From assembly GCF_041260155.1 (NCBI RefSeq), contig NC_091933.1, forward strand, positions 36,787,293 through 36,851,292: a DNA stretch of 64,000 nt. Direction: 5' to 3'. Below the pieces are notes generated by a model. That model made no database searches and had not been told where the DNA came from. It worked only from the letters and a program-made list of their open reading frames with translations. The translations under genes and the position numbers were made by a program. This document shows positions 39,601-52,800 of this stretch, in pieces. Within the stretch, counting starts at the first letter, position 1. Each line of letters opens with the position of its first letter. The stretch comes from Ptychodera flava (Eukaryota; Hemichordata; Enteropneusta; Ptychoderidae).

Positions 39601-42600
39601 ACTTAGAGGAAGGTAACTGGAACAGTCTGACACTGTGCATGCAATGCCGTCCTTGCCTGAAGTAATCCTGGAATTTCACCTACTTTCTTCCCTGCTAATC
39701 ACACCTACTTTGTAACATGAGATGATTGCACAGTGCACATATGAATGGGGAGACCCATTATGATCTTCTCACGCAACATTTCTACATGTTTACTGATGTA
39801 TGCACATGCTTTATTGATTTGCCCAAAAGCTCTTTCCCTGCAGATTGATGCGAAATGAAATATATGCCTTTGTGTGAATTCCAGTTATGTTTGCAAGCTG
39901 CATATTGATCTGTTGCAGTGGTGTTACTTAAAATCGGGTCATTTTTCAATTTGCACCATGTAATTTTTTTCATGTTGAGGTTTTCATTCATATCCATAGA
40001 TTTAAAACTTTTTCACCTGCAGTTTGTGTGATACCCAATTAAGAACATCTGCTCATTTCCAAATGTGTTTAATACACTCTCTATTGTATTATGACCATCC
40101 CAGACACTCTGATACATGTACAGTACACACCTGTGTTCAACACATGAGTCAATCATTCTCATAAGTAGATTATCTCATCAGTAAAAGATGACCACATGAT
40201 CATATTAAAATATGCTTTAATATAAGCCATCTTCATTATCTTTTCATGTGTTGAAACAAGATTTATGATTTGAGTTCCATCGATTCTGTCAGATTTTCAT
40301 GTCCTTGGTCTCCCTTCACTTACAGTTCTCTTGTTGGGATCCCCTCATATAAATCCAAGGATTCGGTCAGCAACCAGGCAACTCATGGATCAGTGATAAG
40401 TAGCAATAGTACATCAACTCAGCCCAGTTCCAGTGCTGTGCCCGACTCCTTGCCTCCTATCAATGGTGCTACCCCACTCTCCAGTCCCAGGTACACAAAC
40501 GGCATCAACGGAGACCATGCTCCGCCGGTGCTCAATGGGTACCAGCGCCCGGCGAAGAGTCCGACACCCGCCACGGGTCAGTATCCTGGGTCGAGAACTG
40601 GTGGCGGTTCCACAAGGTCGGGTGCTGTCAGTTTATCTGAGGAATACGACAGTGGAGTTACATCATCGAGTGGTCATCACGTTCACTCTGGGGTGTATGC
40701 ATTTCAACCTGTCAGTCACAAACCAGAAGGTATAGAAAACATCATCAAACTGCCAATTCAGAATAAAAGCGTCTTTTATATGTCAATTTGATCATGTACA
40801 AGTCACAAGTGAAGTTATGAACACGATTGGAACTAATTTGGGATAATTGGATGGTGAAGTAATGTCAGTTTCTGCTGCAAATGTAAGCTCATCTGCTTTT
40901 CTTTTTATGTTACACACTTGTTTTTATGAGTAATTTGTAATATTTCAACATTCAACTATAGGGTATCTAACACTTTTGAGAAATTTGAAAAATACGCGGA
41001 TCCAATTATCCCAAATTATTTCCAATCGTGTTCATGATAACACTGAATGACATGATTCGAAATTGAAAACAAAACAATCTGATTCCAATGCAGAAACAAA
41101 GGAGTATGTCGACAGATGTTGGTACATTTGATATATATACCTAGAATATGGCATAAACACTTGTAATCAGCAGGAAATCCTCATTGGAGTGTGCATCAGA
41201 AAATGTAAATATGAACAATGAATGCTAACATTACTTTTATTGATGAAATTATGTAAAATGTTTAGTTAGATTTACTGCCGCTCTATAAAACTGTCAACTC
41301 ACTAGTTAGTCATATCCAGTCAGAAAATCCCAAGCAAATAGTTTGTAAGTACCGGTAATGCAAAAGCAAGCTGTTCCAGTACCGTATATTATGTGCATAT
41401 ACCGGTAGATGTATGCAGATCATAAACCAATATTGAGGGAGTGAAGTCAGTGTATTTGATGTTCATTGATGTTATGAAATTCTTTATCAACAAAGTCATA
41501 TCACAAATCAAATAATGCTGATCATATAACTGTATGCTCAGTTTTATATAAAACCGTGCTTAACTGTACACTGAAGTGTGCTGCTGCTAAGAGCAGCCAG
41601 TAGCTTAAATGTGCTTCTGATAAATCTGTGTACCCTGCATCAGAATTGTTTCATCATTTTCATAACCTATTCCATCTACAAGTCGGTTTTTAGGTATTTT
41701 CTGTTTACATCACTTTCAGTTTGTAGAAGGTATACGTACCTACCAATATGACTGCTTCCTCACATGGTACACTAATAAAATAAAAATTGCAAGCCTAGGT
41801 TGACTTTATTGCTGCATACGTTTGCTGTAATATCACCCCGTCATTTCAGAAATAAGAGAGATATGGAGAACATATGTTTACTTAGTGTAGGGTTGATTTC
41901 AAGTGATCAGAGATATGCCATTGATTTGCAAAATGAAATAGTTGTCTTAAGCTATTTTATGACTTCTTGGAATGATGAGTACAAGAATAGCAAAATGAAC
42001 CTTTGAAATTTGTATCAGTGTTTTGATGAATACCACAAAATAAAACATCACATATACAGGGTTTTGACTGCAAATGGTAATGAACAACACTTGAAAAACA
42101 AATCAAATTTGTCCCAACTTCTGTTAAAAAAGGCCTAAGTTTTACATACAGTGGTATATTTAGCAACAAACATAGAATTCTGAAGAGCCCTTCTGTCATG
42201 CAACAAGATTAATGTTTAAAGGTCAACATTCATGGTTCTGTCTAAGAAACCTACATGCAAGACAAATGTTGAAGTTTGTTCTTGTTTGTTCAGTTTCGCC
42301 GTCACACATGTCTGCACAGAACGGAAGAAAAAGAGACTGTGATAGACTCAGAGACTATGATGATGAGGTTGAAGCAGTTCTGAGTATTGAATTTCCACCG
42401 TCTACGTTTTCAACCATCGGACTTTCCAGACCAGCAACTCCCAATGAAAAAGAGCTAGACAGGTAAGATATATGTTAATCTGCTTCTAGTGTCAGACATT
42501 GTTCAGGCGATCATGCCTGGATTAACACCCTTCCTGCACCTTGCAGCTGGTGGTATTAAAATGTTTGGCCTTCCCAAGACCGGTATGTAAATTAAAACCT

Positions 42601-45600
42601 AGAATTCTGTAACTCTCAAAAAGTCGGAATAAGCTTTACATTCTGTACTTATGCCGTATTTAGAAAATAGAAGATTAAGACTGTGTTTGAAATCACTGAA
42701 GCATGAAATGGCCGCTAGGTTGTTTTGTGAGACTGCATTTTCATAATGCGATTTAAGCCTTTTCATGAGAATATAAATTCACCATGCAGATCTCTTTCTT
42801 ATGAAGAGAGAAATTTGACACCATCATGTACAAATAATCAAAGGCTTAAACGCTATTTTTACTATGGATTTCATGGGATAATGATTAGACAGTATGATCT
42901 GCAGGAATTGACTTATTTTATAAACCTTGAAAATTGTCCCCCATCCATTTATAGATGTCTCTGTTGGTATGTAGATGCTCAATTTTCTGTTTTTCTGTCG
43001 ATTTAAGGTAGAACGCACCTCGGGGACAGATATTCGGACTCTCAAACTTTTACAATTCTCTTCTGATATATTAAATGTGGGGGTTCGTTTTAAAGCTCTT
43101 GGTGGAAGAAAACTTTTCACCGGCTTAGTTTTTCGAAATTTTAAAATTTTTATTTTTCTCCATAGAGTTAACACAGGGATCGCGGCCATTTTGAATTTCT
43201 AATATCAGTAAATATTGGGTAATTTGTTTCTCTAGTACCAGAATCTGCACGGTGACCCCCTATTTTTATTCTTGATTTTGAAAGAGAATGATTGAAAGAT
43301 TCTTTGAGGAAAGTTAGAGCAAAAGTTTAAGTCTTTCACTTTCGAGGCGCATACTACCTTAACTTCCAGATGTTTTTAATGCCATTCATGATGTTTTTGA
43401 TTTCATGTTTTATGGATTTGAAATTCAAAACTCTGTGAACATTTCAAAGTTACCTGTCTACCATTCAAGCTTTACATTCTTGCCTGCCATACCTACACAG
43501 GTATTATTCCTTGATTGAGCATTCCATTGAACCATACATGGTTGCCCCGCTGAGTCGAGAATGGATACAGGGGAGTTTGAACCTTGTTCCCAAGGCCTTG
43601 AAATGTGAAAGCCTCAGAGAAGCTGTGAGAAATGTCACAGAGGTAAGCCCCATCATTTTTTTTTTCCAACGACATGCATTGAAGCTGGTTTAAATGTAAC
43701 TTTAGCAAAACACACTTTAAAATATAAGCTGAAGTGCCATGTTTGAACTCAAAATTAAATCAACCCACAATAATGCTTTTTATGAAATGTATTTTTAACT
43801 TAATACCATAGGCAGCCAGCCATATTAAAATTTTAAAGTTTTATGATTGGAGTATAATATTTATGATCAAAATATTATGGTATAGCAAATTATTTGTTAA
43901 TGATATATTTTTTAAAAACAACTTGAAATATTGAATACAACATGTCTTTAACATGTCTTTGATTCAATTATTTGACTTCCAAACTTTTACTTTATCAAGT
44001 CCAGGTGGTTTGATGTATGTATAAAACAGTGTTTGATGATTTTTGATGCAATGCTCAGAATTTAGATGAAGAGATGCAGAAGTCTTTTGACTAAGTAAAA
44101 CGAACGTGTAGTTTATAGTATGCAGAAAATTGTGCTGAAGAATAAATATGTTAACATTTGTAATTCTTAAAATTTGGAGTTTTTATATGTCGCATAACCC
44201 TGAAACATATACTATCACTTCAAATTTCAGGAGGTCAGGTTTTACTACACCCAGAGTGTGAAGAAGGCGATGTTGGACTACATACTCAAAGATGACAAGG
44301 AACAAGAGCGTCTTGGAATACACCTTCCGGAGAAAATTTCCAACTCTGCCGGCAGAGAGGGATTTCCTTGGAGCAGTGCGGTGATTGCTGCCAGACAGTT
44401 CATGGAAACAGAGTTGTACATGACCCATCCTGTTATGTCAGCCATTCTTTATATCTGGGAGACAAAGTAAGAGCTGTTTTTGTATCCAGCAACATTGATA
44501 AAGTAGATACAAGCTACTGAAAATGACTAGTCTCAGTATTGTTTACCTATATCTAGAGTGAATGGTCAGGTTTTACCAGCTTGTAAATTTAAGATTGTAC
44601 TGAAGTGCGGTATTATCATTCCCCCTATCCCTATAATAAAATCTTTTAAAATATGATCAATTTTCAATATGTATGTATTGTGCTTGATGATTCATGCCAT
44701 GTTTATGTGTTTCTTGTTTCCTCAAGTAATGTTTGGAAACAAAGAACAAACCTGAATATTATTTCATAATTTAATCAAATACAGTAAGGAACTCAACTAA
44801 AGTTAATTCCCTGGTGTCTGTGATGTTTATAATTTTAAGTAGATGTCTACTTTGTTTAATTAGATCAATGAGATTTGATAGACAGTTGGTTTCTGAAAAG
44901 AAACATATTTTTTTTCTCCCCTTCATTGTCAACTGTCAACTGCAAGATGTCAAAATTAGCTTGATGTGCAATGTTGAATTTTGTTCGTCATGAACCTGAC
45001 CTAAATAAAGTGATAAGAAATATCAAAAAGAAATAGTGCCATCAAAAGGAACAGCAATTACTGGCAGGAAAAAAAATTACTGACAGAATGTGATATGAAA
45101 GACGGTTTTGATCTCTTCAACGTGAATAGTCTGCACAGACACGTAATCAGGATACATTGTAACTGCCATGGAGAATTCACAATCTTTACACTGAAAACTG
45201 ATACATACGGTGAATACAGTATGCATGTCTCATACATCAACTGGAAACCTTTATACCTCTCTTGAATCGCAGTCTGACATGACAAATTACCGGCATCGCC
45301 AACGGTAACAGGAAAATCGATCTGCATGTAGTTATTACAGTATTTCCAATTTATTACTTAGATCAAAAATTCTCCACTCCTAATTTTTAAATCAGAAAAT
45401 TTCAAATGTAGTTTTAGTCTTTAATTTCTGGTTGTTTCTTACAAGATGCAGAGCCTTATAAATCTTTCTGGATTTAGGTTATGTAGATTTGTACTAGATT
45501 ACTGTTTTAGAATTTCAAATTGACAGCCTCAAATTTAACATAATGTAGAAGAATATATTTTATGAATTTTCATGCACAATATATTTAGCAGTACATGTTA

Positions 45601-48600
45601 ATCAATGACGTACATTGCTCACATAATAATCTGTTGATAATCAATTTAGAAAAAACATCAGTACACTTTCAGTGAATCTTGTATATTTGAAATGAATCTT
45701 ACTAATATTGATTGATAAGCAATCGTACATGTAGGTGAAAAAACTGTTTAGAGGATGCTCATCACAGAATAACTGCAAATTACGGTACATGTAAATTTAT
45801 ACGTATTACTAACATTAGCCTATTATAGGTAAGTGATACACAATACTAACATAGCAATTTTTTTCAATTTTTTTCGTTTAATTTATTTTCTGCGAGAGCT
45901 ATTTGGTCAATATGCTTTGAAATAAACTGATTAGTTTTACGTGCAGTTGGTACATGCATTTGAAATACAATGTTAATTCTAATGAAAGTAGATTGCAGAA
46001 TATGATGGTGTTTGAACAGAACATATCAGCCAGTCCCTGGGGCATCTACATTTTGTACAGCTGATGTATAACACTTCATTGTATTTGTTCCTGTCTCCAA
46101 GGTATGCTACCTTTAGGTTAATAGATATCGCTGGCCTGAAATCTATTATGCCTATCACTATGGAGGAATTCCATGACCATGTCAAGACTTCCAGCGCAAT
46201 GGGAGCCAAGATCCTCAAACAGGAATGGTTGAAAGAGTGTGCTGGGATCATCAATGATAACAGAGAGAGTATTGAAGAATGGATGCCCAAAGATGAGGTA
46301 CAAATAATTGTACTTTCATATTTTTTACAAAGTTGTTAAATATTTTTTGTGTTTCAGCAATTACATGTAGGATGAAATAACCTCCTAATTTGGTGATAAT
46401 CAGTTGCCAATGACAAACAAATACCTCATCAAACTTGAACATCACTGTTTTTCATAACATGTAACTGATAAGCAAAACAAAGCATTATGAATGTTGAAGT
46501 AGTACACATATACAGCAGTCATTCAAATAACTCTGTCTGCGGTTGTATAGGGTTTGCTTGCGAGGAAATTTTAACACTCTATGTGTTTATGTACATTAAA
46601 CTCTGGATTGCTTTATAGTTAAATTTCTGTGATAAAGTGAATGAATGTGGCAAATAAATAAGTGAATAAAAAATAAATAAAGAAATAAAGTTTCAGTACT
46701 CTAAAACAAATGCAGAAAATAATATTCTGCTATTTATTATTGTCAATGAGAGATCTTTGAATTCAAAGAGGATGAGTAGGTTTCAATGACCTTGCCATTT
46801 GGAAAAATTTAATTATTTTAATGTGCATGTCATGAAACATTGATATCATGGTGTACTGCCTAATGAATGTCCAATTTTCATTTAATGAATTAAAATCATC
46901 CAGTCACTGCAAATTTGCATACTGTATGTCTGTTTCTGGTAAAAGAGGCACGCAAGCTATGTTATGCACAGTACATCTGTAGAATTATGCTGTTTGGCAG
47001 TATGCCTCTGTAAGCCCATGTGCCTTCAAACACCCAAACACTCCTACACTAAAATCGACAGTTACTTCCACTCATATACAACAGTATCCTTTAAAAAACA
47101 CATAATTAACACATTCTAGCTGTTTTCCCATTACTACATGTACAATTAAAAGAAAATCACAATATGTATCTGTTCATATTTTTCTATCAATGTTGTCTTT
47201 TAACAACTGTAAATTAAATGCAGTAAAGATGCTGTGTAGCATTCCAAATTTATAAGCTTTCTTGTAAAATGTTTTCCCCTAGAAGTCAACCGGACATTGA
47301 ATCGGATCTTGTCCGGTGATATGCAATAAATACTCCAAAGAGACTGTACACATAGTTGTCTGATTTCATCGATTGTACAACCAGATTGTTCAGTTTCCAG
47401 GCTGTATTGACATTTATTATTTACAGTAAGGGCTAATCTGATAAACTGCTGGAAGTCATTCTCCGCCTCTGCAGTATTTGTAATGTGCCAACAAATAACC
47501 TGTACAAGACACCTGTTCCAAATTATGCAATTGTACAAAAACATATAGAACATTCAATGAACTGATATAGACTCTGTGTATACAACAACTCATACAGGTG
47601 TTCCTACTCAGGAAAATCAAATTGTTAAGTTTGTTTTTTCATGAGAAATTAAATTGATTTGACCATACAGATGAGAAAAAACCAACATTGTAGTTTCTCA
47701 AGAAGTGGAAAGACCACATGTTTTCTGTGGTACAACAGATGTGTTCAAATGATATTAATGTTGTAAAATCTGCAGTTGCTTTGCAGACGATCAAACACAA
47801 ACCTGTTGGCAAAAGTAATAGATGGACACACGATTTAAAACATCTTTGTTTTAAAATTAACAAAGTTTCTGAAGATGCTGTAATTGCAATGCTATGATGA
47901 CAGTACACCATTACTATAGTGTGTATTCTATAGCTTTGAAATAGATGCTTGTTCAAATGATGAGAGTCTACTTAAAAATGAAAGATCTTTCATTTCAGAG
48001 AGTAGGATGTGATTGGTAAATGATAAAATATGTTAAGAACTCCAATTCAAAAAATAGGAATCATAGATTGAAAAATGTTTTCTCATAGGGATGATACCAA
48101 AGTTTGGTGTGGGAGTTGGGGTGAAACAAAATGATTTGCTGTCTGTTTTTTTAACAGGTGGCAAGAATGAACCAGATGGACCATTTCTTTGGCTCTGTGG
48201 CCACCTTGATGTCAAACTGTCTGCGTAATGGAGTCAAGCGCTCCATGTATGACTTAGTGGAGTTGTTAGAGCAGTACTCTGAAGGAAATGACTACGGCGG
48301 TGATTACTACCAGTGTAAACACAGACTTCCAGTTGTCGATCACATTATTACCTTTTTCATGGTGAGTTTGGTATTCATCTCTTAAAAGCAGTCCTACGCA
48401 CCCTTCTTTACCAATTAACTCTTTTCTTGCAAGCAGTATCTTAATCATTTCCTGCAAGTATTACTACTGTATGAAATTAACGACTCCAAAGTTAAATGTT
48501 AATGTTGCAAGTTGATTATACATGTATTCGTAGTTATGTTAAATGGTCGTAATCTTGCGTGATAGAAAATTTTAATTCTACCAAACTTTAAAAGCCCGTC

Positions 48601-49846
48601 ATGTTTTATTATAAGCTCTTTCAAACTAAAGCCTTTGTGTCTAGCAACTGAACATCATTGTGTGTGGTTACTATGGAGTAATATACCATGAGCTTAAAAG
48701 TTGAACAATATAATGATAAAGTGCAGCTTCACTTGTTTGAAAATACGACCAAGGGGAGCTGATTCCGAGAAATTGGTAGCTTAAGGTGCAATTTTGCCAA
48801 ACAAATGCAATTTTGATACCCAGTATTTTCTTGTCTCATGCTGTTCAAAACCTGACTTTGTTGACAAAATCTGCGGTTGGGACCCCTGCCAATCCCGGAG
48901 ACAGAGCATTAAATAAGCTTCTCACAGGAAAACCATACTTGGGGATCTGTTACTCTGGCCACTGAGAAATGCTGAGTCATATGGATTCCAGCAGATGGGG
49001 TCAAATCCTCAACAGCCAAGAGGACCATGCCTGACTGTACATGTAACTTCCGTTCACAGCTGTGATTCTGTGAAATGTGGCATTAAATGCCTCTTACCCT
49101 GGACTGACGACTGAAACACTTACATGTGCACTGGGTTTAAGTCTTGTATCTGAATGACTGACACGTCAAATTTGTGAAGTGTTTTGTATTCATAATTAAC
49201 TGGAGCCTTAGTATCCTCAGTTCACATGCCTATACTGGTCCCAAATAAGTCTGGCCTCTGCTTATGAGATGTCTTTGAACAGTGAAGTACATAATTATGT
49301 GAACCTGACAATTGTGGAAGATCATATAATGTATTGTGCAACCAAATAATTCACAGCTGTTGCCACATTACAGGTCACAAAGTGTTCCCAAAAATGAGAC
49401 CAGCTTTCTTTCAGATTTTGTAGTCATGTTCATGTGATAAATTCCAGAAGATAATAAGTAATACTGTTGATTTTTATACAAAATATTTTGACAATAAAAC
49501 TGAGAATTTCAATAAAGATGACAACTGTTGAAATGTTTTTGTTGTAATTTCCAATGAAAATAAGTGCAACAATTGAAAACCTAAACCGGCAGCATAAATT
49601 TGAAAGACATTCTTTAACATCCTGTCAAACCTGCACACCTTATAGTGTCTTACAGTATTAAGGGACTGGTCAGTTTCTTCGGCCTGGGGGGGCCGGTGGA
49701 TTATTTTTGCCGACGTCAAAAAGTGGCTGACCCCCCCCCCCCCCCCCATTCCAAATTTTGAAAACAGGGTGACCCCCCATATTCCAAATTTTGGAAACAG
49801 GGTGACCCCCCCTTGGCACACAAAAACTGTAAAACAAAAGGTGGAC

Positions 49847-49896
<50 letters not shown>

Positions 49897-52800
49897 TTTA
49901 CATACATTCATATTTTAACAGTCATTCTGTGTTTTAATGAAATTGTTGACAAGTCAGTTGTAAGATAGGATTTTCAAAGTGTCAGTCTTAAAGTTTTGAA
50001 TACAGTACATTTTGAATGAGCTGTGAATGTATTTCACACTTTCTATGCTTAACCAGATGTCCTGAACTGTTGTACAGAAATGGATGTCAATCATTAATAT
50101 CAAAGAGGAAAAAGCAGTAAATCAAAAATTTTGATGGGTGTTAAGACTTGCCAGCCATCCAATTAAATCTCCTGAGGAGCCATAGAGAGTCTGATGTGTG
50201 CTGTGTCTGAGATGACCTTTTCTTGTAACATTGAAACCATGAAAGCACAGCTAATAATGACAAAAACTGCCTTTTTTAACTGTTATTTTGGTCATAAAAA
50301 AGCATCACTCTACAGAAAACCTGAGACACAAAGGAAAACAGTTGCATCAATGACAATGAAAGATATCTTGTCATTTTTCTATCTCTAAAATAAGTCACTG
50401 TATCAAATATATATTGTGAAATATTTGTGCATGTTGCTTTCTCATACTGAATTCTCATAGAGAGAACAGAAAAGTATCAGGAATTTGTCATGCTTTCATA
50501 TGAAGTGCAGATTTCATAATGGTACACTTTCACTTAGCAAACATCAAGCTATCTCTGACATATATCTCTGATTTATCAAAGTATGGCGCCCGAAGGGCGC
50601 GCCGAAAAATATGAAACATCCTGATATCTCTGATATATATGTCTTGTATATTAAAGTCATGCACAGGAAGGGCGTGCTGAAAAATGTCTGATATATTAAA
50701 GTAATGCGCTCAAAGAGCACGCTGAAAAATATTGAACATACAGATATCTCTGATATATGTATGCCTGATATGTTAAAGTTGGGCGTGCTGAAAAATACGC
50801 CTGATTATTAAAGTTATGCGCCCAAAGGGCGCGCCGAAAAATGCAACTGAATGATGAAATTTGTGGCTGACACGATGCATTTTAAACAATGATGAGCCTG
50901 TGTCGAAATTCAAAAACACACTGACCCCCCCCCCCCCCTATTGGGCATTTCAAAACATGGTGACCCCCCCCCCCCCATCACCAAAGTCAAAAACAGGGTG
51001 ACCCCCCCCCATGAATCCACCCCCCCACCCCACCCCCCACCCACCCCCGCCGAAGAAACTGACCAGTCCCTAATGTTTACGCAGAGTAAGCAAAAATTCT
51101 CATTTTCAAAAGCAAAAATATAAATGGTTCAGCATACCATATGTCCATTGTTCAAAGAGCTCAAACCATACAGTCTTAAAACATTGGAGACAGATATTCC
51201 GACTCTCAAATTTTTACATATCTCTTCTAATCTATTTATTGGGGTTCATTTCAGTGTGCTTGGCATAAGAAAACTTTTTGCCATCATAGTTTTTCGAAAA
51301 TTGAAAATTTAATTATTCCCCACAGAGTTAACACTGGGATGGCGGCCATTTTGAATCACAAATATTGAGCAGTTTGTTTCTCTAGTATCAAACTTTGCAC
51401 TGTGACCTCTGATTTTTATGATTAATTTGGTAAGAGAATAGTGGAAGTTTTCATGGGGAAAGTTTGAGCAAAAGTTTAACCTTTCACTTTTGAGGTACAT
51501 ACTATCTTAATTGTTTCAAGTACTATTATGCAAAAAGTCTTGTCTCAGTTATTAAGTTCATTTTCATTTTCTTTCGCCGCAATTTTACAGGGTCCCCACA
51601 TGGATGGAGTGACCACCAAATTCACACCATCCTTTGAGAACATCATTGAGAAACTGAACCAGATCATATACACCATGGTGCACAGCGTGGAAAAGCTGCC
51701 CCACATAGAACACCAACTCTTCCAAGAAGTGGAAGATTTGCAAATAAGATACATCAGTACAGTTGAAGAAGATGAAGAAATCGTTGAAATTGCGAAGGAG
51801 AGGATTAAAGCAGTTATCTTGAAAAATAGCTGTGGACCAAAGAGGTATTAAAAACACAACCTAGTTTGAAATTTTTACCTAGAATTGCATCATTAGTTCT
51901 TGCGGATGGTGATCAAAAGAAGGAAAAAGCTTTGGAGTGAAAATTATCAAAAGATGTTTATAATAAACACACATTCTGCTTTTGCCAAAAACAAAAAAAT
52001 ATCCTTATAACTTGAAATTAAAAAAATATGGAATCTGGGAAAAACAAGTTTGCATGGCCCGGCAACACCGGCACCATTCTTCAAGGGAGAATAACAATGC
52101 ACTTCCTTATTCTGACTATTATACCTCCACCCAAGACATTATGGGATACTGCCTACATTTTTGTTGTTCCTGATGATCTTTGACCCTTTGACCCCTGTAG
52201 CCTAGTATTAAAGGTCCAACCTCGATATTGAAAACAAGGGAATTAACCAAAATTTATTGCTGACAGGGGTACAAGTACTCATGTACCATTGATCAGTGCC
52301 CCTACTTAAGTGGACAATAGTTGCTATAGGTACTTTGAAACTGTTATAAAGCTATGTGGATTTCAGGGATTCACTGACACACTTCCAGGGCCATTTTAAA
52401 ATCTGTTTTCACAGGTAAAAATCTAAAGCAAAATATTCCAGAGTGACAACCCACTAAAACAAAATATTCCAGAGTGACAATCCACTGGCACTGAAATAAT
52501 GCAAACTTTTGTATAAAAAAGTAACTATATATAATATGACATAAAAGTGTTATACAGTAAAGGGGGCTGAGTGTTATATTGTCTGCTAACCAGTCAAAAC
52601 ATGTCTCCAAAGTTGAATGCCTGGTAATATACTCTCGGTCACTGACTTCTTCCAAGGTCAATTTCATATCATCCATTGATCTACTTTATATTGCCTCGCT
52701 GGATCTCCATCAATCTATTAGTAATTGGCCTTGTAGCTTTCATTATGACTTTAAAATTTCTGTAGAAAGCATATCTGTGGTGATAAAATATTTTTCATCA

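Larger units (their letters stand above)
28993..40325 (+). other. dynein introns 2-4 (between exons at 34161 and 38061)
   Basis: Apart from the two exons named in the gene entry and the small palindromes at 35203 and 36738, these introns are AT-rich single-copy-looking DNA. I see no other gene. Confidence 0.5.
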
